This document shows, in pieces, positions 57,967-64,000 of a stretch of DNA of 64,000 bases (within the stretch, counting starts at the first letter, position 1; each line of letters opens with the position of its first letter). Below the pieces are notes generated by a model that did no database searches, was not told the origin of the DNA, and saw only the letters and a list, made by a program, of their open reading frames with translations. The stretch is from Fortiea sp. LEGE XX443. GTDB taxonomy: Bacteria > Cyanobacteriota > Cyanobacteriia > Cyanobacteriales > Nostocaceae. The translations under genes and the position numbers were made by a program. Location of the stretch: contig NZ_JADEXZ010000017.1 in NCBI RefSeq assembly GCF_015206815.1, positions 22,382 through 86,381 on the forward strand, given 5' to 3'.

Positions 57967-58980
57967 CTATTCGCCATAGCTATCGCCAGTTACCTTACCT
58001 CGGAAAACAATATATTGGTATAGGTTATAAAACAGCATCACCGGGATAAGAAAGCCGATAAAGATGATCATGATTACTAACGAACTAGGATCAGCGGCTG
58101 CTTCATAGATAGTGATTTCTGTGGGGATGATATAGGGAAAGACAATTAAGCCTAGTCCAATAAACGACAACACAAATAACAGAATAGTCCAAACAAAAGG
58201 CGCTCGTTCTTCTTTGCGATTGAGACTTTGCCAAAGTTGCCAAATTAACCACACTCCCAACAAGGGAATCACGCTGAAGATATAAACTAAAGGCTGCTGA
58301 AATAAGCGTGATCTAGCACTTTCATAAATTATCGGTGTGCTAATTGTAATAGCGATCGCGCCAATTAAGGTTGTCAAAGCGGCAATTTTGGCAGTTTTAT
58401 AGTGGGTTTCCTGTAACTCTCCTGTGGTTTTCCACACAAGATAAGTTGAGCCAATCAACACATATCCTTGAATTAAAGTTAATGCCACTATCACAGATGG
58501 CAAACTAAACCAGTCCCAAGTTGTGCCGATAAAATGTCCCGCCTCATCAACATTAATACCTTTGAGTACTGCACCAAGGGCGAATCCTTGTCCGAGTGCA
58601 GCTGTAAAACTTCCTGCACCAAAAGCAAAATTCCAAAATAATTTGCGTCTGGATAATTCCCTAAACTCAAACGCCACACCGCGAAAAATAAACCCAAACA
58701 CCATCACCAAAATCGGAATGTACAAAGCATTCAAAATCGTGCCGTAAGCGAGGGGAAATGCACCAAATAGTCCGCCTCCCATCAACACCAGCCAAGTTTC
58801 ATTCGCATCCCAAATGTTGCTTAAGCTAGTCATCAAAATGCCCCGACGTTCCTCATCTGAAGAAGTGAGAGACAAGATACCCACTCCTAAATCAAAGCCA
58901 TCCAACATCACGTACAAAAATAAAAAGAGAGCTAAAATTACAAACCATACTTGAGGCAGAAAATACTTTAGCGTCTCCAT
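57967..58980 (-). CDS. cydB: Cytochrome bd-type quinol oxidase subunit II
   Basis: A 337-aa protein of about nine helices. It starts METLKYFLPQVWFVILALFLFLYVMLDGFDLGVG, where the YVMLDGFDLGVG motif is diagnostic, followed by SNIWDANETWLVLMGGGLFGAFP. The subunit pairs with CydA to oxidise plastoquinol with O2. On the same strand cydA ends 2.6 kb upstream instead of being adjacent as is usual, so cotranscription now has to cross a repeat and toxin-antitoxin island. Short-Q-loop (Cio-like) oxidases of cyanobacteria have a subunit II of this size. Confidence 0.95.
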   Translation of the reverse strand: METLKYFLPQVWFVILALFLFLYVMLDGFDLGVGILSLTSSDEERRGILMTSLSNIWDANETWLVLMGGGLFGAFPLAYGTILNALYIPILVMVFGFIFRGVAFEFRELSRRKLFWNFAFGAGSFTAALGQGFALGAVLKGINVDEAGHFIGTTWDWFSLPSVIVALTLIQGYVLIGSTYLVWKTTGELQETHYKTAKIAALTTLIGAIAITISTPIIYESARSRLFQQPLVYIFSVIPLLGVWLIWQLWQSLNRKEERAPFVWTILLFVLSFIGLGLIVFPYIIPTEITIYEAAADPSSLVIMIIFIGFLIPVMLFYNLYQYIVFRGKVTGDSYGE

Positions 58981-59069
58981 AAAATTTTATATCCCACATC
59001 ATTTGTAAGTATGATCGCAGTTTTTTCTCTAATTTAACTGGAGCGTAGACGCTTGCGGCTTGTCGTTAG

Positions 59070-59150
59070 ACATCGCCTTCGCAACACCATCATTGTACTT
59101 GCGAACACGAAACTTCGAGTAAAAAGGTAGAGCGATCGCTGTAGTAAAAT
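59070..59150. repeat. Dispersed short repeat block around the split cydAB locus
   Basis: The blocks CAACACCATCATT and CGAACACGAAACTTCGAGTAAA are found here and again near 59730-59780, 59805-59815, 60796-60840 and 60857-60895, often beside GCGATCGC. The repeated GAACACGAAACTTCGAGTAAA unit resembles one unit of the 21-bp array at 60880. I see no gene in 58981-59208; the 60-aa minus-strand frame there is built from these repeats. Confidence 0.65.
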
Positions 59151-59208
59151 AATATTAGGTAAAACAAAAGCTTGAATAACATCACCCATCACAAATAATG
59201 CAATTAGA

Positions 59209-59481
59209 ATGACCACACGCTTTATTCTTAGTGATTATGTTGGGGAAGCGATCGCACAGGCGGTTTATGACAAACTGGAAGATGGGACTTTTGCAGGTAA
59301 GATTCCGGTTTGTCAGGGAGTTATTGCTTTTGGTGTAACTTTGCGCGAGTGCGAAGATGAGTTACGTTCCACACTGGAAGACTGGATTCTGCTAGGCTTA
59401 AAGCTGGGACATCCTCTACCAGTCATTAATAATATTGATCTAAATCAGGAGCTAACCCTTGAGCCGATAGATGCCTTGTAA
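59209..59481 (+). CDS. hicB: HicB-family antitoxin
   Basis: A 90-aa protein with the HicB partial RNase-H-like fold: a first strand-helix (VGEAIAQAVYDKLEDGTFAGKIP), CQGVIAFGVTLRECEDELRSTLEDWILLGLKLG, and a short C-terminal tail. It lies upstream of, and overlaps by 11 bases, a hicA gene broken by a stop codon. With the toxin inactive the antitoxin is probably an orphan. The gene order hicB-hicA is the reverse of E. coli hicAB but common in cyanobacteria. Confidence 0.82.
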   Translation: MTTRFILSDYVGEAIAQAVYDKLEDGTFAGKIPVCQGVIAFGVTLRECEDELRSTLEDWILLGLKLGHPLPVINNIDLNQELTLEPIDAL

Positions 59482-59689
59482 ACGTCGAGATTTTGTCAAA
59501 AAATTACGACAGCTTGGCTTTGAAGGGGCTTTTGCTGGGACAATACATTAGTTTATGTTGTATGAACAACATCGTCTCACTATTCCCTCTAATGACGAGT
59601 ATTCTGTACCGCAATTGCGGATGATGATTCGGGAAATTGAGGTGATTATAGAGAGGGAAATCACATTGGAAAAATGGAATAATCTTTGA
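59471..59689 (+). pseudogene. hicA: HicA-family mRNA interferase with in-frame amber stop
   Basis: The frame MPCKRRDFVKKLRQLGFEGA, FAGTIH, then TAG (59549-59551), then FMLYEQHRLTIPSNDEYSVP and on to a stop at 59687-59689 is a full-length HicA (72 residues) except for the stop at codon 27. Intact relatives have Gln at this position after the catalytic His (KHQF), so CAG to TAG is the likely change; the preceding Lys is also Ile here. The His itself is kept. The truncated 26-aa product cannot form the dsRBD-like fold. Confidence 0.85.
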
Positions 59690-59892
59690 GTCCGCACATC
59701 ATTCTACAATTTAACAGGAAGAATCGCCTTCAGAACACCATCATTCCACCTGCGAACACGAAACTTCGAGTAAATAAGTAGAGCGTAGGCATCACCCCCA
59801 CACACCATCATTCCGCCTTTTTTAGTCAACTGCAAGCAGTTAAAAATAATTCAGAATTTGATTGACAGAACAAATTCATGATTATTTTAGAT

Positions 59893-60312
59893 TCAAGTGT
59901 TATCTTGAGCAAGCAAATTTAAAAAGTCCGCAGCTTTAAAAATATAAATATCCTCGTATTTATTTAATGAAAGTAAGTGTTTATCACCTGTAATAATGTG
60001 TGTTGCTTGTCCGACAACGGCACATTCGATCACCATATCGTCATCTGGATCATCCGCAACAACTTTCAGGCTATTGGAGATTTCTACTAAGCGTGAAAAA
60101 GCAAGAATTTGCTCAATATCAATAGCTGCATCCATCGGAGAACGATTTTGCTTTGTCTGCAACTTTTCGCGTAACTCCAATAAAATTTCTCGACAAGTAA
60201 TTGATTCAATTTGCGCGTTTCTTGCAAGTTCTAAACAACGATAGGGACTACCTCGCCAACCTCAACCAGAAAAGAGCGTATTTGTATCGAAAACAACTAC
60301 ATAAGGGATCAT
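59893..60312 (-). pseudogene. PIN-domain toxin (VapC-like) with in-frame stop
   Basis: From ATG 60312 the frame reads MIPYVVVFDTNTLFSG, then TGA (60262-60264), then GWRGSPYRCLELARNAQIES and on to 59893, 140 codons in one phase. Family members of this putative toxin-component PIN group have Trp here, so TGG to TGA is likely. The PIN acidic residues are otherwise present: Asp9 in VFDTN, Glu in CREILLEL, and Asp residues in DDPDDDMVIECAV and TGDKHLL. A 95-aa open piece (59893-60180) remains. Its start overlaps the upstream antitoxin gene by ATGA. Its loss probably makes the pair inactive. Confidence 0.82.
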
Positions 60313-60551
60313 TGCTTTTCATGCAATATATCGTCTATAAATTCTTCTCGCTCTTGCTCAGTCATAATATCCCAGTTGAGTCCGTGTGTTGTACTCAAAG
60401 AGCGCATTTGTAACTCTCCCTGATTAAGTCTATTTTGCCACCAATTATCTTGCTCTGTTTTAATGGCTTGCAATATCATACGCTGCTCTGAAATTGCTAG
60501 TTGTTTCACTAGTGTTATTACTTGCTCAGTGTTGAGATAAAGGTTTACCAT
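60309..60551 (-). CDS. Putative antitoxin partner of the PIN toxin
   Basis: An 80-aa helical protein: MVNLYLNTEQVITLVKQLAI, QRMILQAIKTEQDNWW, and the C-terminal EQEREEFIDDILHEKQ. It resembles the short antitoxins encoded before PIN toxins in cyanobacteria. The stop overlaps the PIN start by 4 bases (ATGA), so the pair was translationally coupled. It is intact while its toxin is broken. Confidence 0.7.
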   Translation of the reverse strand: MVNLYLNTEQVITLVKQLAISEQRMILQAIKTEQDNWWQNRLNQGELQMRSLSTTHGLNWDIMTEQEREEFIDDILHEKQ

Positions 60552-60879
60552 CTTTGTAGCGCCTCAAGTGTTGAGATTTGCAGATATTTTAACTCAGTTA
60601 ATTTTATGCTGTAACGATGAAAACTGCATCTAAGCTGATTATTCCATTTAAACAAAGCGATCGCCATAAAACTGTGTAGGTTGGATTAAGGAACAAAACC
60701 TAACATTGCCAAAATATTTGTTTTTCTCCAAAATCGCTCATCATTCTACAATTTAGCAGGAGCGATGTCTCCGACGGGCTGCGCCTACGCCCTCACAACA
60801 CCATCATTCCACCTTAAAACAAGAACGTTCAAGTAAAAAAGTAAAGCGATCGCCTTCACAACACCATCATTTCACCTAC

Positions 60880-61089
60880 GAACACGAAACTTCGACTTCA
60901 AAACAAGAACAATCTCACTTGAAACAGGAACAATCTCACTTGAAACAGGAACAATCTCACTTGAAACAGGAACATTCTTACTTGGAACAGGAACGTTCTC
61001 GTTTAAAACAAGAACATTCTTACTTGAAACAGAAACGTTTTTGTTTGAAACAGGAACATTTTTGTTCTGAACACAAAACTTGGAGATAA
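60880..61089 (+). repeat. 21-bp tandem repeat encoding heptads (EQSHLKQ)
   Basis: About eight units of GAACAATCTCACTTGAAACAG and variants span roughly 60912-61079. One frame stays open from upstream of 60880 to TAA at 61087-61089 and encodes heptads such as EQSHLKQ, EHSYLEQ and ERSRLKQ. No start codon with a ribosome binding site was found, so I list it as a repeat. Unit length and phase (21 = 3 x 7) would suit a coiled coil if translated. Confidence 0.8.
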
Positions 61090-61179
61090 AAGCTTGATTG
61101 ATGAGGTTGGGAACTTGAATTTTACTGTTGTGAGTTGAGGCGATCGCGCAAATATGCCAAACTCTCTGGATGTTGGGTT

Positions 61180-61491
61180 AACGTGAATTCGATGAACCTC
61201 TCCCCAACCCCTCTCCGACGCGGAGAGGGGCAGAAATATTACTCATTGTTCACGAAAAAACTAGGCTTTCAAAGCCTCTCTCCTTTTAGGGGCTACCGTG
61301 TATACACAAGTTGAACCGATCCTCCCTAACCCTCCTTAAAAAGGAGGGAACAGGATCAAAAGTCCCCCTTTTTAAGGGGGATTTAGGGGGATCAAGCCGA
61401 GTTTTGGCTTCTCATCCGAGATGTGTGTACACTGTAGCCTTTTAGGGGAGAGGTTTGGAGAGGGGTTTTTTCAATCCGTCGAACTCACGTT
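61180..61491. repeat. About 156-bp palindromic repeat interrupted by the 145-bp element
   Basis: The ends AACGTGAATTCGA and TCGAACTCACGTT are inverted repeats. Removing the nested element (145 bp) and one 11-bp target copy leaves 156 bp, matching the uninterrupted copy at 22688-22844. TGGGTTA flanks both sides, a possible target duplication of this outer repeat. Confidence 0.8.
61293..61437. mobile_element. 145-bp palindromic element, copy 3, with 11-bp target duplication
   Basis: The ends are CTACCGTGTATACACA and TGTGTACACTGTAG. It is flanked by perfect direct repeats CCTTTTAGGGG at 61282-61292 and 61438-61448. It is nested inside the 156-bp repeat in the cydA-cydB island. It is nearly identical in its left part to copy 1 at 10215. 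Confidence 0.92.
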
Positions 61492-61529
61492 GGGTTACGC
61501 TGTATCTCCACCCAACCCAAACTATTTCA

Positions 61530-61556
61530 CACTTCACACTTCAGACTTCACACTTC
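61530..61556. repeat. ACTTCAC heptamer tandem repeats after cydA
   Basis: Four CACTTCA/GACTTCA-type heptamers abut the cydA stop codon. The same heptamers (GAAGTGT) occur in the nrtB-nrtC gap. Confidence 0.65.
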
Positions 61557-63002
61557 TTACTGTTGTGCTTCTACAGGACGTTCATCCGGCTGGAACTCTC
61601 CCGGAGTAGTATCTACAGCAGCTTTAGTAATTTCTGTGCCTGGAATTGGCAACTCAAGATTTGGCCCTTTACGAATGATGCGACTGCCAAAGTACATAGC
61701 GGCGATAAATAATAAACTGTAAACTATGGCAAAACTGGTGAGTGAGACTAAAACGTTACTTGCAGGTAGACGAGAAGCTGCGTCAATTGTGCGGATTTGT
61801 CCGTAAAGTATCCAAGGTTGTCGTCCCACACAGCGCACAATCCAGCCTGACTCCACAGCAATGTATCCTAAAGGTGCAGCAAATATCCAAGCCAACATTA
61901 GCCAGCGTTGCTGAGTGATATTTTTGGCTGAAAGTTTGCCACGCAACCATTGCAGTGTACTCAACAGCATTAATCCAGCAAAGAAAAAGCCGATCGCAAT
62001 CATCACACGAAAGGCGTAATAAATTAAACCTACCAGATGGGGACGATCCTCTGGTTTCCACTCTTTCAAACCGCGCACTGGTTGGGAAAGATTTTGTTTA
62101 AACTCCAGAATGTAACCCAAAGCGTTGGGGATGGTGATTTCCCAATCATTTTTTTGGGCTGTTTCGTTAGGTAGGGCAATTAAACTCCAGTCAGCAGGCT
62201 GTCCGGCGGGTGTGCTTTCCCACTGGGCTTCCATTGCTGCTAGTTTTGTGGGTTGATAGTGATAAACTTGTTCACCACTCAAATGACCAATATATATTTG
62301 TAATGGAGCAACTGCGATCGCAACTGCTAAAACTATCTTCAAGGACTGAGAAAAAAAGGCTGGATGGCGTTTTTGCAAAATGTACCAAGCACTAATTCCG
62401 CCAATCACAAACAGCGAAGTCTCCAGTGTGGCAAAAAACATGTGCAGCACACTGTTAGCCATAAAAGGATTGAACATCGCCTGAAAGTAATCGTTGACAA
62501 CAAATTTGCCATTCACCATTTCCCCGCCAGCTGGGGTTTGCATCCAGGAATTAGCTGTCAAAATCCACAGAGTTGAAAGGTTAGCACCCACAGCTACCAA
62601 AATAGTTGAGAGATAGTGAACCGCAGGATTGACTCGCTCCCAACCAAATAACATAATCCCTAAAAAAGCCGCCTCTAGCATAAATGCCCAAGAAGCTTCA
62701 AAGCCGATAACACTGCCAAAAAAGTTACCCACTGCTTCTGAGAAAGGTGCCCAGTTAGTGCCAAACTGAAATTCCATTGGGATACCTGTTGCTACCCCAA
62801 TTCCGAAATTCAGGACGTAAAATTTAGACCAAAACCGCGCATGGAGGTAATAATCTGGATTACGAGTTTTCAGCCACAGTCCCTCGATAATCACCAAATA
62901 AATCCCCATCCCTGTAGTCAGGACAGGCCAAAGTATATGGAATATCGCTGTCAGGGCAAACTGCATCCGTGATAGCACCACTGAATCGGATAAAAATTCC
63001 AC
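61557..63002 (-). CDS. cydA: Cytochrome bd-type quinol oxidase subunit I
   Basis: A 481-aa protein of about nine helices. The N-terminal MEFLSDSVVLSRMQFALTAI FHILWP segment carries the heme b595 His (about residue 22). FGTNWAPFSEAVGNFFGSVIGFEASWAFMLEA-type motifs follow, and the C-terminal helix has WIVRCVGRQPWILYG, the family's GRQPW signature. The Q-loop is short, as in cyanide-insensitive (Cio-type) oxidases. Heme d and two b hemes should bind here. cydB lies 2.6 kb downstream on the same strand, separated by repeats and broken toxin-antitoxin genes. Confidence 0.95.
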   Translation of the reverse strand: MEFLSDSVVLSRMQFALTAIFHILWPVLTTGMGIYLVIIEGLWLKTRNPDYYLHARFWSKFYVLNFGIGVATGIPMEFQFGTNWAPFSEAVGNFFGSVIGFEASWAFMLEAAFLGIMLFGWERVNPAVHYLSTILVAVGANLSTLWILTANSWMQTPAGGEMVNGKFVVNDYFQAMFNPFMANSVLHMFFATLETSLFVIGGISAWYILQKRHPAFFSQSLKIVLAVAIAVAPLQIYIGHLSGEQVYHYQPTKLAAMEAQWESTPAGQPADWSLIALPNETAQKNDWEITIPNALGYILEFKQNLSQPVRGLKEWKPEDRPHLVGLIYYAFRVMIAIGFFFAGLMLLSTLQWLRGKLSAKNITQQRWLMLAWIFAAPLGYIAVESGWIVRCVGRQPWILYGQIRTIDAASRLPASNVLVSLTSFAIVYSLLFIAAMYFGSRIIRKGPNLELPIPGTEITKAAVDTTPGEFQPDERPVEAQQ

Positions 63003-63080
63003 GAATTTTCTCCATTAGCAAACCACAGTATTTAGGATAAAGGTTTTAGTCCTCGCGCAAATATACCAAAAGGTTCCATA

Positions 63081-63199
63081 TAAACCTCGTCTACTTTGAG
63101 AATCGTAGTTTTTTATCGAGATGATGAGATTGCTTCCTTACGTCGCAATGACACAACAGAATCATCAAAAACTCCAGATCCCAACATAGATGAGGTTTA
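63081..63199. mobile_element. 119-bp MITE with TA-flanked inverted ends, copy 2
   Basis: The ends are TAAACCTCGTCTA and TAGATGAGGTTTA. It is the reverse complement of the copy at 6646-6764, with the same length and about 5 differences. It lies upstream of cydA and may separate it from or supply part of its promoter. Confidence 0.88.
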
Positions 63200-63246
63200 G
63201 ATTAATGTTTATATGTCAGCGTTGAAAGTTCTGCTGTAGTAAAAGA

Positions 63247-63369
63247 ATGATTGCAACTTTGGGTGGTTTTTTAGGTCAAAAAAGTGATGGAGAACCTGGA
63301 GTTAAAACTATCTGGCGTGGGCTACGGCGATTACACGATATCGCTGCTACTTCAATACTTCTCGGTTAA
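63247..63369 (+). pseudogene. 3' fragment of an IS4-family transposase
   Basis: A 40-codon frame MIATLGGFLGQKSDGEPGVK, TIWRGLRRLHDIAATS and so on to TAA. GGFLG(R/Q)KxDGEPGxKxxWRG is the typical C-terminal end of IS4-type transposases; the DDE domain upstream is missing. It is a different element from the transposase that starts at 63427, because it ends before that one begins. Confidence 0.7.
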
Positions 63370-63426
63370 GAACAAAAGCAAGGTAAAGTGATAATTGTTC
63401 ACCAAGAAGTGTGATGGAAAAAACTG

Positions 63427-64000
63427 GTGTTGCTAAAAGATTTCTCCTTGATCACGCCAACGCTAGAAGCAGAGTTAATAATCAAAGCGATAGAAACAGT
63501 GATTTCTCCGTCTGTAATTAGACAAACTCTACTAGAGACAGGCAGTTGTGAAGAGCGAGCGCGGAAATTGCCATCTGGGCTGGTAGTGTGTCTGGTCATA
63601 GCAATGAATCTATGGTCATCAGATGCAATGGGGGACGTACTGAAAAATCTGGTGAGTGGATTAAGTAGAGAATGGACACGATTAGGGAAGTATTGGAAAG
63701 TACCAACCAGTTCTTCAATCAGTGAAGCAAGACAGAGATTGGGATGTCGAGCAATGAGCCGACTGTTCCACAAGATAGTCAGACCATTAGCTACAGCGCA
63801 GACTCCAGGAGCATTTTTAGGTGGACTACGAGTGATGGCAGTAGACGGTACAGTGATGGATGTACCAGATAGCGCGGCTAATGCCAAGGTGTTTGGATAT
63901 CCAGGTAGTAGAAAAGGGACTAGAGCAGCATTTCCCAAAGTACGTTTAGTATTGCTAATTGAGGCAGGAACGCATTTAATTGTTGATGCCTTAATATGTC
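63427..64000 (+). CDS. IS4-family transposase, 3' partial at window end
   Basis: The frame is open from after a TGA at 63412 to the last base; GTG 63427 is the first plausible start. It encodes an IS4 N-terminal domain (LIIKAIETVISPSVIRQTLL, CEERARKLPSGLVVCLVIAM), then the beginning of the DDE domain with the first catalytic Asp in VMAVDGTVMDVPDS and GYPGSRKGTRAAFPKVRLVL. About 191 residues are inside the window, roughly the first half of a usual 400-450-aa enzyme. Whether it is intact beyond the edge cannot be seen. The left inverted repeat of the IS probably lies between 63370 and 63426 but was not delimited. Confidence 0.9.
   Translation, partial: MLLKDFSLITPTLEAELIIKAIETVISPSVIRQTLLETGSCEERARKLPSGLVVCLVIAMNLWSSDAMGDVLKNLVSGLSREWTRLGKYWKVPTSSSISEARQRLGCRAMSRLFHKIVRPLATAQTPGAFLGGLRVMAVDGTVMDVPDSAANAKVFGYPGSRKGTRAAFPKVRLVLLIEAGTHLIVDALIC

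Noticed and set aside
59034..59216. 60-aa minus-strand frame upstream of hicB
   Set aside because: It is composed of dispersed repeat blocks and has no supporting start context.
63399..63938. 179-aa minus-strand frame near the right end
   Set aside because: It is a shadow of the plus-strand IS4 transposase, which has clear family motifs.
1..64000. tRNA, rRNA or riboswitch genes
   Set aside because: No cloverleaf with a T-loop motif, rRNA segment or known riboswitch core was recognised by eye; a covariance search was not possible.

Overview
The window comes from a filamentous, heterocyst-forming cyanobacterium of the Nostocales (Nostoc/Anabaena/Calothrix-like). The evidence is a kaiABC clock cluster followed by an HgdD-type TolC, a complete hmpABCDE + hmpF hormogonium motility locus, nrtABCD, Ycf20, a PSII-type S4 protein, dense HIP1 sites (GCGATCGC), and many small palindromic and heptamer repeats. 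No rRNA, tRNA or CRISPR array was seen. I could not run searches: family calls rest on motifs, gene order and recall of the families.

Layout. 1-6.1 kb: two MacA/MacB (DevBCA-like) ABC exporter clusters, the first running off the left edge. 6.2-13.3 kb: an accessory island holding a relic nuclease gene hit by a 119-bp MITE, tandem repeats, a TPR-CHAT protease gene carrying one in-frame stop, two unknown downstream genes (one with a C-terminal membrane hairpin), and a toxin-antitoxin pair. The ATPase gene that probably completes the second exporter lies beyond it, at 13.4-14.1 kb. 14.5-20.3 kb: nrtDCBA on the minus strand, with repeats in its internal gaps. 21-30.5 kb: selO, a large hybrid kinase with an overlapping diguanylate cyclase, glycerate kinase and ycf20. 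31-37 kb: a lipoprotein, a PMT/ArnT-like glycosyltransferase containing an in-frame repeat insertion, and a CBS-containing hybrid kinase. 37.8-44.8 kb: kaiA (short form), kaiB, kaiC, hgdD-like tolC, two small conserved genes and the S4 protein. 45-57.9 kb: hmpEDCBA (minus strand) and divergent hmpF. 58-63 kb: cydB and cydA, separated by a 2.6-kb island of repeats and two broken toxin-antitoxin pairs. The right end holds an IS4-family relic and the start of another IS4 transposase.

How the parts connect. The exporters plus HgdD are of the kind that form tripartite pumps across the Gram-negative envelope; in Anabaena HgdD pairs with DevBCA for heterocyst glycolipid export. Hmp proteins control type IV pilus motility of hormogonia. 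Nrt feeds nitrate assimilation, and cydAB gives an alternative quinol oxidase.

The most notable features are: (i) the TPR-CHAT/114-aa/membrane-protein operon, a candidate protease-triggered effector module; (ii) three toxin- or defence-type genes (TPR-CHAT, hicA, PIN) each broken by a single stop explainable as a C-to-T or G-to-A transition; (iii) a precise record of small-element transposition: three copies of a 145-bp element, two with 10-11 bp target duplications and one carrying a clean 45-bp hairpin insertion, plus two 119-bp TA-flanked MITE copies.
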